From Blastococcus sp. LR1 (GTDB lineage: Bacteria > Actinomycetota > Actinomycetes > Mycobacteriales > Geodermatophilaceae), in NCBI RefSeq assembly GCF_020166105.1, contig NZ_JAIUJY010000006.1, forward strand, positions 289,093 through 353,092: a stretch of DNA of 64,000 bases, given 5' to 3'. Every line of letters begins with the position of its first letter. Positions within the stretch are counted from its first letter, which is position 1. Made by a program: the position numbers and the translations under genes. Positions 29,987-38,003 of the stretch are shown in pieces. The notes below the pieces were generated by a model. That model did not search any database and was not told the DNA's origin. It worked only from the letters and a program-made list of their open reading frames with translations.

Positions 29987-31388
29987 GCAGCCCGCGCTCG
30001 CGTGCCTGGGTGAGCCAGCCCGGGTACTCGGTCATGAGCAGCTCGAACAGCTCGTCGTCGCTGAGCTGCATCGGGTCGTCCACGCTGAAGAAGTCCGCGT
30101 TGTCGATGAAGCGGCCGCTCATGTCGTCCAGCTCCTCCAGGAAACGGAACTCGCGGGAGGTGCCGCCGCCGCCGCCCCCGCCGCCGAAGAGGCCGCGTCG
30201 GCGGCCGCCGCCGGCGCCCAGGGCGCGGGACGACTTGCCGATGGCCATGAACTGCCAGAACAGCGGCTCGTAGCTCGAGGAGCGCACCTGCTCGCGCGTG
30301 ACGTCCTCGTCGAACGTGGCGCCGTCGGTGACGAACATGACGTACACCGGCACGCGGTCCTGATAGGGAGCCTTCCGGCGCTCGTCGGAGCCGAAGTAGT
30401 GCCGGCGGATGAGGCGCATCGCCGAGCCGTAGTAGGTGCTCGACTCGAGGGGATGCCGGCGCAGGACGTCGACGGTGTACTGCCGGACGTTGCCCAGGTT
30501 CATCGTGTCGGCCTGGTGCCCCTCCCGCCCGAACAGGAAGATGTCGACCTCGCCGTCGTCGTCGAAGCGCAGCCCCAGAGCGAGGATGCGCTCCGCGAGC
30601 TGCTGGATCTTGCCGGACCGGTAGAGCCCGGCCATCGAGCCGCTGATGTCCAGGCAGAGGGCGACCCGCGCCGTGTGCTCGCCGAGCCCCTTCTTCTCCA
30701 GGCTGACGGCGGCCTTCTTGACCAGGTCCACGAGGTGCGGCGCCTCGGTCGCGGCGCGCTTCTCCAGCGAGATCTGCTTCTGCTTCTTCAGCGAGACGGC
30801 GCCTGCTGCCGGCGGGGCCGGGGGAGGAGTGCTCGCCGCGGGAGTCGCGGCCGCAGGAGCCGCAGCGGCGGGCTCCTCGGCGACGTCGATCCCGAAGTCG
30901 GTCGCCAGGCCGCCGAGGCCCGAGGCGTAGCCCTGGCCGACGGCGCGGAACTTCCACTGCCCGTTGCGGCGGTAGAGCTCGCCGAACACGAACGCCGTCT
31001 CGGTCGTGGCGTCGGAGATGTCGAAGCGGGCGATCTCCGATCCGTCCGCGGCGTCGGTCAGCCGCAGGTGCAGGCCGGGGATCTGGCCGAAGGTGCCGCT
31101 GCCGACGCTGGCCGCGACGGCGACCTTCTCGATCGCCTCCGGGAGGCCGTCGAGGTCGACCTCCACCGAGTCCTGTCCGGCAGCCCCCGCGCCGCCGGTG
31201 TGCCGGACCCCGCCCTCGGGGCTGCGCGGTTGGTTGTAGAAGACGAAGTCGGCGTCGGAGCGCACCTTGCCGTCCGAGGTGAGGAGCAGGGCGGAGGCGT
31301 CCACCTCGACGGCGGAGGCCCAGCCGAGAGAGGCGCGGACCCGCGCTGCGGTCACCGGCAGGTTGGCGCCCTTGGACATCGTCGTCAT
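29973..31388 (-). CDS. TerD-domain/vWA-domain fusion protein (TerF-like)
   Basis: A 471-residue cytoplasmic protein. Residues about 1-165 form a TerD domain whose tail ([22 protein letters not shown]) is canonical. Its calcium sites are altered: VEVDASALL replaces DLDASA, and HTGGAGAAGQDS replaces the GDNxTGxGxGDDE loop. An Ala/Pro linker and KQKQISLEKR follow. A vWA domain (about 225-450) has the MIDAS motif CLDISGSMAGLY, then FVTDGATFDEDVT, and a glycine-rich insert of eight Gly. It is last in the leftward operon and may act as a metal-dependent scaffold for the enzymes upstream. Confidence 0.88.
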   Translation of the reverse strand: MTTMSKGANLPVTAARVRASLGWASAVEVDASALLLTSDGKVRSDADFVFYNQPRSPEGGVRHTGGAGAAGQDSVEVDLDGLPEAIEKVAVAASVGSGTFGQIPGLHLRLTDAADGSEIARFDISDATTETAFVFGELYRRNGQWKFRAVGQGYASGLGGLATDFGIDVAEEPAAAAPAAATPAASTPPPAPPAAGAVSLKKQKQISLEKRAATEAPHLVDLVKKAAVSLEKKGLGEHTARVALCLDISGSMAGLYRSGKIQQLAERILALGLRFDDDGEVDIFLFGREGHQADTMNLGNVRQYTVDVLRRHPLESSTYYGSAMRLIRRHYFGSDERRKAPYQDRVPVYVMFVTDGATFDEDVTREQVRSSSYEPLFWQFMAIGKSSRALGAGGGRRRGLFGGGGGGGGTSREFRFLEELDDMSGRFIDNADFFSVDDPMQLSDDELFELLMTEYPGWLTQARERGLLPPR

Positions 31389-31415
31389 GCAGGCATCCTG
31401 CCAGCGCCGATCCGC

Positions 31416-32264
31416 TCAGCGGCGGGGGCGCTCACCGACCTCCGCGGCGTGCTCGAGCCAGGCGCCCACGATCTCCGCGGCAGCGGAGTGCCCGGGGGTC
31501 GCCGTGAGGATCACGTGCGGCCACGGCGGGGGTCCGGACCGGGAGATCTCGCTGCCGGCCGGCACCCAGCCCCGGTCGGCGAGCTCGAGCATCTCCGCGT
31601 CCAGCCAGGTGTCGCCCGCGGCCAGCAGTTCGGGAGCCGTGCCCAGCTCGCCGGCCAGGCGCTCGCGGACGTGGCCGATGGCGTACGCCTTGTGCAGCGC
31701 ATCGGGCAGCAGGTACACCTTCGTGCCCTGGTGGGCCACCCGCCAGGAACGGGGAAGCAGCCGGGCGGTGAGCCGCTCGACCTCCTCGACGCCGAAGCGC
31801 GCGGGATCGACGATCGCGTAGCAGAACAAGTCCTCGGCGGTGTGCGCGCGCAGCACGACCTCGTCGGCGACGAGGTCGTCGAGGACTGCCCGCACCTCGG
31901 CCACCGGGGCGCACCCGGCCAGCCGGGCGGCGGTGGCCCGGGCCCAGTCCTCGTCGACGCGGCCGTGCTCGAGCACCACCCCGCCGGAGGCGGCGATCAG
32001 GAACCGCGGGGTGAACGGCAGCTCGATCCGCTGCAGCTGGCGGACCGTGCGGGTCGTCGTCGGCACCACCGTGACGGCGTCGGCGGGCATCCGGCCGAGC
32101 TCCGCCAGCCCGCTCCGCACGACGTCGGCCATCTCGCTGATGACCCGGCCCTCGTGCACCTCGACGACCGAGCGGGGGAGTCCTCCTCCCAGCACCTCGG
32201 TCGCCCGCGGGCTGAAGATCAGCGTGCGGTCGAGGTCGGTGGTCACCAGCACCGGTCCCGTCAC
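31416..32264 (-). CDS. HAD-superfamily phosphatase of the ter operon
   Basis: A 282-residue HAD hydrolase (Cof/sucrose-phosphatase-like). Motif I is TTDLDRTLIFS, with the nucleophile Asp10 and Asp12. Motif II is in VVPTTTRT, and motif IV is AAGDTWLDAEML. Ter-linked HADs of this kind are proposed to dephosphorylate a nucleoside-like metabolite built by the neighbouring enzymes. GTG 32264 overlaps the upstream stop in GTGA. The reaction is inferred from context. Confidence 0.85.
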   Translation of the reverse strand: MTGPVLVTTDLDRTLIFSPRATEVLGGGLPRSVVEVHEGRVISEMADVVRSGLAELGRMPADAVTVVPTTTRTVRQLQRIELPFTPRFLIAASGGVVLEHGRVDEDWARATAARLAGCAPVAEVRAVLDDLVADEVVLRAHTAEDLFCYAIVDPARFGVEEVERLTARLLPRSWRVAHQGTKVYLLPDALHKAYAIGHVRERLAGELGTAPELLAAGDTWLDAEMLELADRGWVPAGSEISRSGPPPWPHVILTATPGHSAAAEIVGAWLEHAAEVGERPRR

Positions 32265-33379
32265 GAGTCGGCACCTCCGAGCGGCTGGACGAGCCCGACG
32301 CAGCTGTAGGGCATGTCGGCGTGGTCGACCACCGGCACGCCGCGGGCCTCGGCGAGCATCAGCACGTGCCGGAGGGCCTCCCGCCGGTCGGGGCGGACCA
32401 GCACCTGCCAGGGCAGTCGGCGCAGCAGCACCCGGGTGGTCTCGCCGACGCTGGGCTTCACCAGGTGCCAGTCCGGCAGGCCGAACTCGGCCTGCAGCCG
32501 GCGGACGACGTCCCGGCCGGCGAAGGTCGGCGTGCGGTCGGCGGCGTACTCCGCCGGCCACCGGGCCTCGACGGCGGGGGCGACCTCGCCGAACCGCCGC
32601 GAGACGGTGTCGAGGAAGTGCGCGGAGCGGTCCTGGTCGGCGAGCTCGCGGTAGACCTTGGCGCCGTGGAACATGCCGGGCCCGATCAGCTCGTCGTTCA
32701 GCACGGTGCGGCTGACCAGCCCGCAGACCGTCGCGTTCAGGCAGGCGGAGGGGATGAGCACGTCCTCGCGGGTGCCGAAGAGCGTGGCGCAGTGCCCCGG
32801 GTCGGCGACGACCGCGAGGTCGCGCGGCAGTCGCGGTCCGCCCTCGGCCTCGTAGGCGTCGAGCGCCGAGGCCAGCTCGGTGACGATCGCGCCCTTGCCG
32901 GTCCACCCGTCGACGAAGACGACGTCGCGCGGGTCGTGCCGGGCGACGATGGAATCGAGCGCGACGGTGTCGATGCCCCGGCCGCGGACGATGCTCACCG
33001 AGTAGTGCGGCAGGTCCACGCCGTGCGCGTGCCGGGCCCAGCGCCGCATCAGGATGCCCACCGGAGTGCCGGCGCGGGCGAGGGAGACCAGCACCGGGTG
33101 CCCGTCGCGGGCGGCGAGAGCCATCTCGGTCACGACGCCGACGTGCTCGGCGATCTCCGCCGCCGAGTCGGTCAGCACCGCTTCGAACAGCTCGAGGTAG
33201 GCGTCGTCCGGGCTGTACTCGACCGGCAGCATCTCGGCGTAGTTGCGGCCGGCCTGGATGCGGGCCTCGCGCTCGGCGAGGTCGAGCTCCAGGCGGACGG
33301 AGGAGAGGTCGGTCAGCAGGAACGTGACCTCCGCCGGGTCGTAGCTGCTGCGCAGTCCCTCGGCCGGTCCGGCGGTCAC
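32261..33379 (-). CDS. StiP-like protein with PELOTA-type RNA-binding region
   Basis: A 372-residue protein matching the cysteine protease StiP family of ter clusters. Features are YDPAEVTFLLTDLS near the start, RNYAEMLPVEYSPDDAYLELFE, LVSLARAGTPVGILMRRWA (phosphoribosyltransferase-like), HYSVSIVRGRGID, VFVDGWTGKGAI (PRPP-loop-like) and LIPSACLNATVCGLVSRTVLN with the putative catalytic cysteines. A C-terminal PELOTA-like region (HLVKPSVGETTRVLLRRLP, CVGLVQPLG) is consistent with RNA binding. It overlaps both neighbours by GTGA. Function beyond the family name is unknown. Confidence 0.8.
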   Translation of the reverse strand: MTAGPAEGLRSSYDPAEVTFLLTDLSSVRLELDLAEREARIQAGRNYAEMLPVEYSPDDAYLELFEAVLTDSAAEIAEHVGVVTEMALAARDGHPVLVSLARAGTPVGILMRRWARHAHGVDLPHYSVSIVRGRGIDTVALDSIVARHDPRDVVFVDGWTGKGAIVTELASALDAYEAEGGPRLPRDLAVVADPGHCATLFGTREDVLIPSACLNATVCGLVSRTVLNDELIGPGMFHGAKVYRELADQDRSAHFLDTVSRRFGEVAPAVEARWPAEYAADRTPTFAGRDVVRRLQAEFGLPDWHLVKPSVGETTRVLLRRLPWQVLVRPDRREALRHVLMLAEARGVPVVDHADMPYSCVGLVQPLGGADS

Positions 33380-34644
33380 GGCGTTGCCGCCGGGCAGACC
33401 TGGACGACGTGCACCGACCGGCGGGCGCTGGCGGCGAGCAGGCCGATCAGCACGTCGGTGTGCGGAGCGGCCGGCGCGTCGGTGACGAGGACGACGTCGT
33501 CGAACCCGGGCGCGTTCCCGGGCTCCGGCCGGGCGCTGGGGGCGACGTTGTACGCGTACGCCGTGCGATCGGGATCCTCGGTGGCGGGGAAGCAGAGCAC
33601 CGTGCGCAGCGGATAGCCCGGCTCGTCCACGACGGCGGCCGGGCTCCGCGTGGTGGTCGACGTGCGCACGTCCTCGCCCAGGGCCGCGGCCAGCCGCTGG
33701 GGGAGGTACATGAACTCCTCGTCGCCGAGGACGAGGGTCCGCGCGTCCCGGTGGACGGGGAGCGCCGCGGCGACGGCGCCGACCGTGTCGGCCAGCAGCC
33801 CCTCGCAGGCGCCGTTCCAGCCCTGTGCCGCGAGGGTCGGCAGCCCGGCGGGGAGGTCGAGGGTCCACCGCAGCACGGGAACCGGCTCGCCGGCCGGGAG
33901 CGGTGCGGCGGGCAGGGAGTCCAGCAGCCGGGCCGCACGGTCGAGCACGTTCGCCGGCGTGCGCACCGACCCGGAGAGCAGCGCGACGCTGACGACCGAG
34001 GCGCCCAGGCCGGCGGCGAACGCGTCGAGGTCCCGGTGCTGCTCGTCGGTGCGGGAGTCCAGCAGGCTGGCGACGACGTACCGGCTGCGCGGCCAGACCG
34101 CGTGCAGGGCACGGATCGCGTTGATCGCCGTCCGGCCGGTGCTGATCTCGTCGTCGACCAGGACCAGCGGCGCGTCGGCGCGCATGGCGGTCTCGTCGAC
34201 GACGCCGTCGGGCAGGAGTGCGAGGCCCTGGAAGGTGGCGTGGCTGTGCTCCTCGCGGAACTCCAGGACGGCGGCGCCCGCGGGGGTCGGCCGGCGGGTC
34301 GTGTGCAGGTAGGGAGCCTGCCGGCCGTCGACGTCCGCGACGGCGGCGACCGCGTGGCCCAGGGCGGTGGCGGTCTCGGCGAACCCGACGACGACCGGCG
34401 TCCGCCCGTCGCAGGCCGCTCGGACCAGGTCGCCGAGCAGGTGCCCGGTGCCGAGCACGTCGGCCACCCGGGCGGGCACGTGCTTGCCGAGGAGCCGGGA
34501 GACCAGCAGCTGCGCGCGCAGCGGGTTGCGCCGCAGGCCCAGCTCGATGCTGTCCGCGACCCCGGCTGCGGCCCCGCCGGCACGCGCACGGACGTCGAGA
34601 TCGATGTCGAGCCGGGTGGCGACCCAGCCCGCCTTTCCGCTCAC
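33376..34644 (-). CDS. Ter-operon phosphoribosyltransferase
   Basis: A 422-residue protein. The N-terminal half is a type I phosphoribosyltransferase fold with VVVGFAETATALGHAVA and the PRPP-binding motif APLVLVDDEISTGRTAINAI. The C-terminal half (LPTLAAQGWNGACEGLL, RTLVLGDEEFMYLPQRLAAALG, FDDVVLVTDAP) matches the TRSP-type domain that accompanies such PRTases in ter clusters. A role in making a nucleoside-like product is inferred. It overlaps the CitE-like gene before it and the StiP gene after it by GTGA. Confidence 0.85.
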   Translation of the reverse strand: MSGKAGWVATRLDIDLDVRARAGGAAAGVADSIELGLRRNPLRAQLLVSRLLGKHVPARVADVLGTGHLLGDLVRAACDGRTPVVVGFAETATALGHAVAAVADVDGRQAPYLHTTRRPTPAGAAVLEFREEHSHATFQGLALLPDGVVDETAMRADAPLVLVDDEISTGRTAINAIRALHAVWPRSRYVVASLLDSRTDEQHRDLDAFAAGLGASVVSVALLSGSVRTPANVLDRAARLLDSLPAAPLPAGEPVPVLRWTLDLPAGLPTLAAQGWNGACEGLLADTVGAVAAALPVHRDARTLVLGDEEFMYLPQRLAAALGEDVRTSTTTRSPAAVVDEPGYPLRTVLCFPATEDPDRTAYAYNVAPSARPEPGNAPGFDDVVLVTDAPAAPHTDVLIGLLAASARRSVHVVQVCPAATP

Positions 34645-35804
34645 GCCTGACCCTCGTCGACGTGCAGGAGGTCGACGAACGTCCGGTCCTCGTGCAGCGC
34701 GCCGAACACCGACGCGCGCCGCAGCGTGTGGGTGGCCCAGCGGGCGTGCGGCCGGCTCTCGATCATCCTGGTCGCGCCGACGTTGCCGGTGACGCCGCCG
34801 CCGGTCATCTGGAGGGTCGTGCGCGCGTCCTCCAGCTCCTCGTGGGTGACGACGTAGAGGGCGTGCACCGGCCGGACGTGCGAGGGGTGGATCACCGTCT
34901 TGCCGACGATGCCGGTCGCCTTGTCCAGCACCACCTCCCGCATCAGGCCGTCGAGGTCGTGCCGGATCAGGTCCCCGCGCAGCTCCGGGGCACCGGGGAG
35001 GTCCGGGCGGCCGAACGGCGTCTGGCGCAGCTGCGGCTTGAAGAGGCGCTGGGTGCCGGTGAAGTGCTCCCAGACGGCGCCGGTGACGGTGAAGCGGTCG
35101 TCCCGTGCGAAGACGTTCACGATGTCGGCCAGCGCCTCGCGGACCAGGGCGAGGTCCCAGATCGTGAGGTCGCGGCCGCGCCGGAGACCGTAGAGGCCGC
35201 AGAGGTCGGTGGCGCCGATGCGCACGGCCAGCACCGAGTCCTCGTGCTCGGCCAGCAGGTCCCGCAGGCGGAGCAGCTCGGGCAGGCGGGTCTCGGCGAA
35301 GAGCACCTCCCCGGTCTCCAGGACAGGCATGCCGTAGAGCGGGAGCGCCGTGGCGGCCCGGGCCTCGGCGAGCGCCGTCAGGTAACCCTCGGCGACGGCG
35401 GCGGTGAACTTCGGGAAGACGAAGCCGGTCAGCACGGCGGCGGCCGGCCCCAGCTGCGCGACGAGGGTCCGCACCTGGTCGGGGTGGCGCACCCGCACGA
35501 ACAGCTGGGGCAGCTCCTCGTCGCTCCCGTGCAGGGTCCGCAGCTGGGTGACGACGTTGCGCTCCGCGGCGAGGACCTCGTCGTCACGGATCGCGTCCTC
35601 GAGGCAGAGCACGGCGGAGGCGACGCCCTCGTTCACCAGGTGCCCGATGCGCGCGGCGTAGTCCTGGCGCGTTCCCGGGGTGTAGAGCGTCGCCCCGAGG
35701 GCGACGGCGAGGGTCCGCCGGTCGGTCCGGGCGTCGAACACCTGTGGAGGTTCTTGGAAGAGCGCGGCCCGTTGCTCCGGTGTCAGGAACCCGAAATGCC
35801 GCAC
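34641..35804 (-). CDS. CitE-like HpcH/HpaI-family lyase of the ter operon
   Basis: A 387-residue TIM-barrel enzyme of the HpcH/HpaI-CitE family. Visible elements are RRTLAVALGATLYTPGTR, ASAVLCLEDAIRDDEV, LPQLFVRVRHP, GFVFPKFT, LPLYGMPVLETGEVLFAET (catalytic Glu) and VLAVRIGATDLCGLYGLRR. GKTVIHPSHV near the C-terminus is a strong CitE signature. GTG 35804 has AGGAGG upstream, making it the first gene of the leftward operon. Such members are predicted to cleave or form C-C bonds in the ter-linked metabolite; the substrate is unknown. Confidence 0.86.
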   Translation of the reverse strand: MRHFGFLTPEQRAALFQEPPQVFDARTDRRTLAVALGATLYTPGTRQDYAARIGHLVNEGVASAVLCLEDAIRDDEVLAAERNVVTQLRTLHGSDEELPQLFVRVRHPDQVRTLVAQLGPAAAVLTGFVFPKFTAAVAEGYLTALAEARAATALPLYGMPVLETGEVLFAETRLPELLRLRDLLAEHEDSVLAVRIGATDLCGLYGLRRGRDLTIWDLALVREALADIVNVFARDDRFTVTGAVWEHFTGTQRLFKPQLRQTPFGRPDLPGAPELRGDLIRHDLDGLMREVVLDKATGIVGKTVIHPSHVRPVHALYVVTHEELEDARTTLQMTGGGVTGNVGATRMIESRPHARWATHTLRRASVFGALHEDRTFVDLLHVDEGQA

Positions 35805-36166
35805 TCTTCCTCCTCTCGTCCGGCGCGCGGATGCCCGCCGGTGGAGCACGGTGGCCGGTGATTCCGGCTCCTGATGCCCGGAGCGAGACTACGGGCGGGG
35901 GCACCGGCGCCGGTCCCCGTCGAGGTCGTCCCGGAGGTGAGGACCGCGCGGAGGTGATCGGGCGGGCGTCCGGCGCCCCGGGGAGCCGTGACACCGGTCG
36001 TATCCTGCGTCGAAAGAGTTCGAATCGTCCGCGTCGCGTGTTAGACAAACGGTTGCAGGCCGGATGCTCCCGTCCTGCAACCGACTGTCCGCTGCCGCAC
36101 CCCGTCCACCCGGGCGGAGCGGCGTCGACACGGCCGGCGCCACCGCGTCTTCGAGGAGTGACCTCC
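35805..36166. promoter_or_regulatory. 362-base divergent control region of the ter biosynthetic operon and telA
   Basis: This lies between the leftward CitE-like gene and the rightward TelA gene. It contains TATCCT at 36000-36005 as a possible rightward -10, a short inverted repeat TCGAA-AGAG-TTCGA at 36010-36023, and a 10-bp inverted repeat at 36050-36083. No gene was recognised in it. Confidence 0.55.
36050..36083. repeat. 10-bp inverted repeat in the telA leader
   Basis: CGGTTGCAGG (36050-36059) and CCTGCAACCG (36074-36083) around a 14-base loop. This could be an operator or an RNA hairpin in the leader. Confidence 0.65.
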
Positions 36167-37387
36167 ATGTCCGAACTGGACCTCGGCTCCACCTCCGCCC
36201 CCAACGCGGGGACCGGCGCGGCTCCCGCGGCGGGCGGCCTGGTGCTGGCGCCGCCGCAGGCAGTGGTCGTCGTCGCGCCCGACCAGGCGCCCTCCGCCGT
36301 GCCGATCGAGGACGCGAAGCAGGCGGAGCTGCAGGCCAAGGCGACGGCGTTCGTCGCCGACCTGGTGTCGCTGGACACGAAGTCGCCGGCGTTCTCGGAG
36401 AAGGTCGGGTCCATCACCGCCCTCGGCGAGCGCGAGATGCGGGCCTCGGCCTCCGTCTCCAACCGCATGCTCGAGCGCCCGGCCGCGGCGATGGGCAAGG
36501 GCAAGGTCGACGCCCAGACCAAGGTCTCGAACACCCTCGTCGACCTCCGCCAGACGGTCACCGAGCTGGACCCGAACCGCGCCGACCTCACCGGCGTGAA
36601 GAAGGTCCTGAAGTGGCTGCCCGGCGGCGACAAGATCGACCGGTACTTCGCCAAGTACCAGTCGGCCCAGTCGCACCTGAACTCGATCATCAAGGCCCTG
36701 GACTCCGGTCAGGACGAGCTGCGCAAGGACAACGCGGCCATCGAGACCGAGAAGGCCAACATGTGGTCGATGATGGGCAAGCTGCGGGAGTACAACGAGC
36801 TCGCCGCCGCCCTCGACGCCGCGCTGGAAAACAAGGTCGCCGAGCTGGAGGCGGCAGGGCGCACGGAGGACGCCAACACCGTCCGCTCCGACGCGCTGTT
36901 CCCCGTCCGACAGCGGCGGCAGGACATCATGACCCAGATGGCGGTCGCGGTTCAGGGCTACATGGCGCTGGACCTCATCCGCCGCAACAACCTGGAGCTC
37001 ATCCGCGGCGTGGACCGCGCGCAGACCACCACCATCGCGGCGCTGCGCACCGCCGTCATGGTCTCCCAGGCGCTGAGCCGGCAGAAGCTGGTGCTCGACC
37101 AGATCACCGCGCTGAACACGGTGACCTCGCACCTCATCGAGTCGACGTCCGAGCAGCTGCGGATCCAGGGCACGGCGATCAACCAGCAGGCCGCGTCCTC
37201 GACCGTCGACGTCGCCAAGCTGCAGGCCGCCTTCGACAACGTGTTCGCGACGATGGACGCCGTCGACACGTTCCGGGCGCAGGCGATCGACTCGATGGCG
37301 CAGACGGTCCAGGCGCTGGAGGGGCAGATCCAGCGGGCCCAGCCCTACCTCGAGCGCACCCGACAGAACGAAATCGCCGGCAACTGA
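36167..37387 (+). CDS. TelA/KlaA toxic-anion-resistance family protein
   Basis: A 406-residue, largely helical protein of the TelA family, usual length. After an Ala/Pro-rich N-terminus (residues about 1-50, beginning MSELDLGS) come the family blocks DLVSLDTKSPAFSEKVGSI, YFAKYQSAQSHLNSIIKALDSG, ALFPVRQRRQDIMTQMAVAVQGYMALD, NNLELIRGVDRAQTTTIAALRTAV and TIDVAKLQ-like VDVAKLQAAFDNVFATMDAVDTFR. Long coiled-coil propensity. GGAG precedes ATG 36167. It is the first gene of the rightward ter arm; its molecular activity is not known. Confidence 0.92.
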   Translation: MSELDLGSTSAPNAGTGAAPAAGGLVLAPPQAVVVVAPDQAPSAVPIEDAKQAELQAKATAFVADLVSLDTKSPAFSEKVGSITALGEREMRASASVSNRMLERPAAAMGKGKVDAQTKVSNTLVDLRQTVTELDPNRADLTGVKKVLKWLPGGDKIDRYFAKYQSAQSHLNSIIKALDSGQDELRKDNAAIETEKANMWSMMGKLREYNELAAALDAALENKVAELEAAGRTEDANTVRSDALFPVRQRRQDIMTQMAVAVQGYMALDLIRRNNLELIRGVDRAQTTTIAALRTAVMVSQALSRQKLVLDQITALNTVTSHLIESTSEQLRIQGTAINQQAASSTVDVAKLQAAFDNVFATMDAVDTFRAQAIDSMAQTVQALEGQIQRAQPYLERTRQNEIAGN

Positions 37388-37442
37388 GCGCGGCCCGTCC
37401 CGCGGCGCCGCCGGGGGACGGCACGAGAGGGGTGAGCAGGGC

Positions 37443-37931
37443 GTGGCGTGGTTCCGGCGGTCCCAGGCGCCGGCTGTCTCCCCGCAGGGTCCCGTTGCGG
37501 ACCCCGGGGACAGCCCGGACGCCCTGCGGGCAGCGCTGGCGTCGGTCAACCGCCTGATCAACGCCTCCGCCGGGCGGCTGCCGCTGCGGGCCGTCGTCAC
37601 GGCCCGCCGGATCACCGACGTCCTGGCGGAGGTCGTCGACACCTCGGAGATCCGGCCGCTGGACGTCTACGCCACGATCTCGGTCCGGGGCGCCGTGGGC
37701 GACTACCTGCCCACCACGCTGCGCAGCTACCTGGCCGTGGACGAGGACCTCGTCGACGTGCCGCGGCCGTCGGGGGCCACCCCCACCCAGTCGCTCCTCG
37801 AACAGCTGGACGCGCTGGAGGACTCCGCCGTGGCGGTCCTGCAGGCGACCCAGGCCCAGGACGTCGACGCGCTCATGACGCAGGGCAGCTTCCTGCGAAC
37901 CAAGTTCTCCGGATCGGACCTTGACCTGTGA
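37443..37931 (+). CDS. Ter-locus protein of unknown function
   Basis: A 162-residue cytoplasmic protein from GTG 37443 (GAGGGG upstream). Residues about 28-150 are helical with RAVVTARRITDVLAEVVDTSEIRPLDVYATISVRGAVGDYLPTTL-type sequence. They resemble the generic hypothetical proteins that sit beside TelA in actinobacteria, but no named family was recognised. The C-terminus ends in GSDLDL, echoing motifs in TelA and in the TerA-like protein two genes on. The stop lies inside a short repeat array. Confidence 0.65.
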   Translation: MAWFRRSQAPAVSPQGPVADPGDSPDALRAALASVNRLINASAGRLPLRAVVTARRITDVLAEVVDTSEIRPLDVYATISVRGAVGDYLPTTLRSYLAVDEDLVDVPRPSGATPTQSLLEQLDALEDSAVAVLQATQAQDVDALMTQGSFLRTKFSGSDLDL

Positions 37932-37999
37932 TGACCGACCTTGTGATGACCGACCCTGTGATGACCGACCTGTGATGACCAGCCCTGTGACGGCTGACC
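37927..37999 (+). repeat. Five imperfect 14-15-bp direct repeats spanning a stop codon
   Basis: TGTGATGACCGACCT recurs in tandem, with drift in the last two units. The first unit contains the stop of the upstream gene, and the array ends just before the next start. Each of the first four units carries TGTGATGA, that is overlapping GTG, TGA and ATG codons. Confidence 0.85.
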
Positions 38000-38003
38000 G
38001 CTG

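Noticed and set aside
36010..36023. Possible LexA/SOS box TCGAA-N4-TTCGA upstream of telA
   Set aside because: The actinobacterial SOS box is TCGAAC-N4-GTTCGA; here the half-sites are two bases too close, so LexA binding is unlikely.
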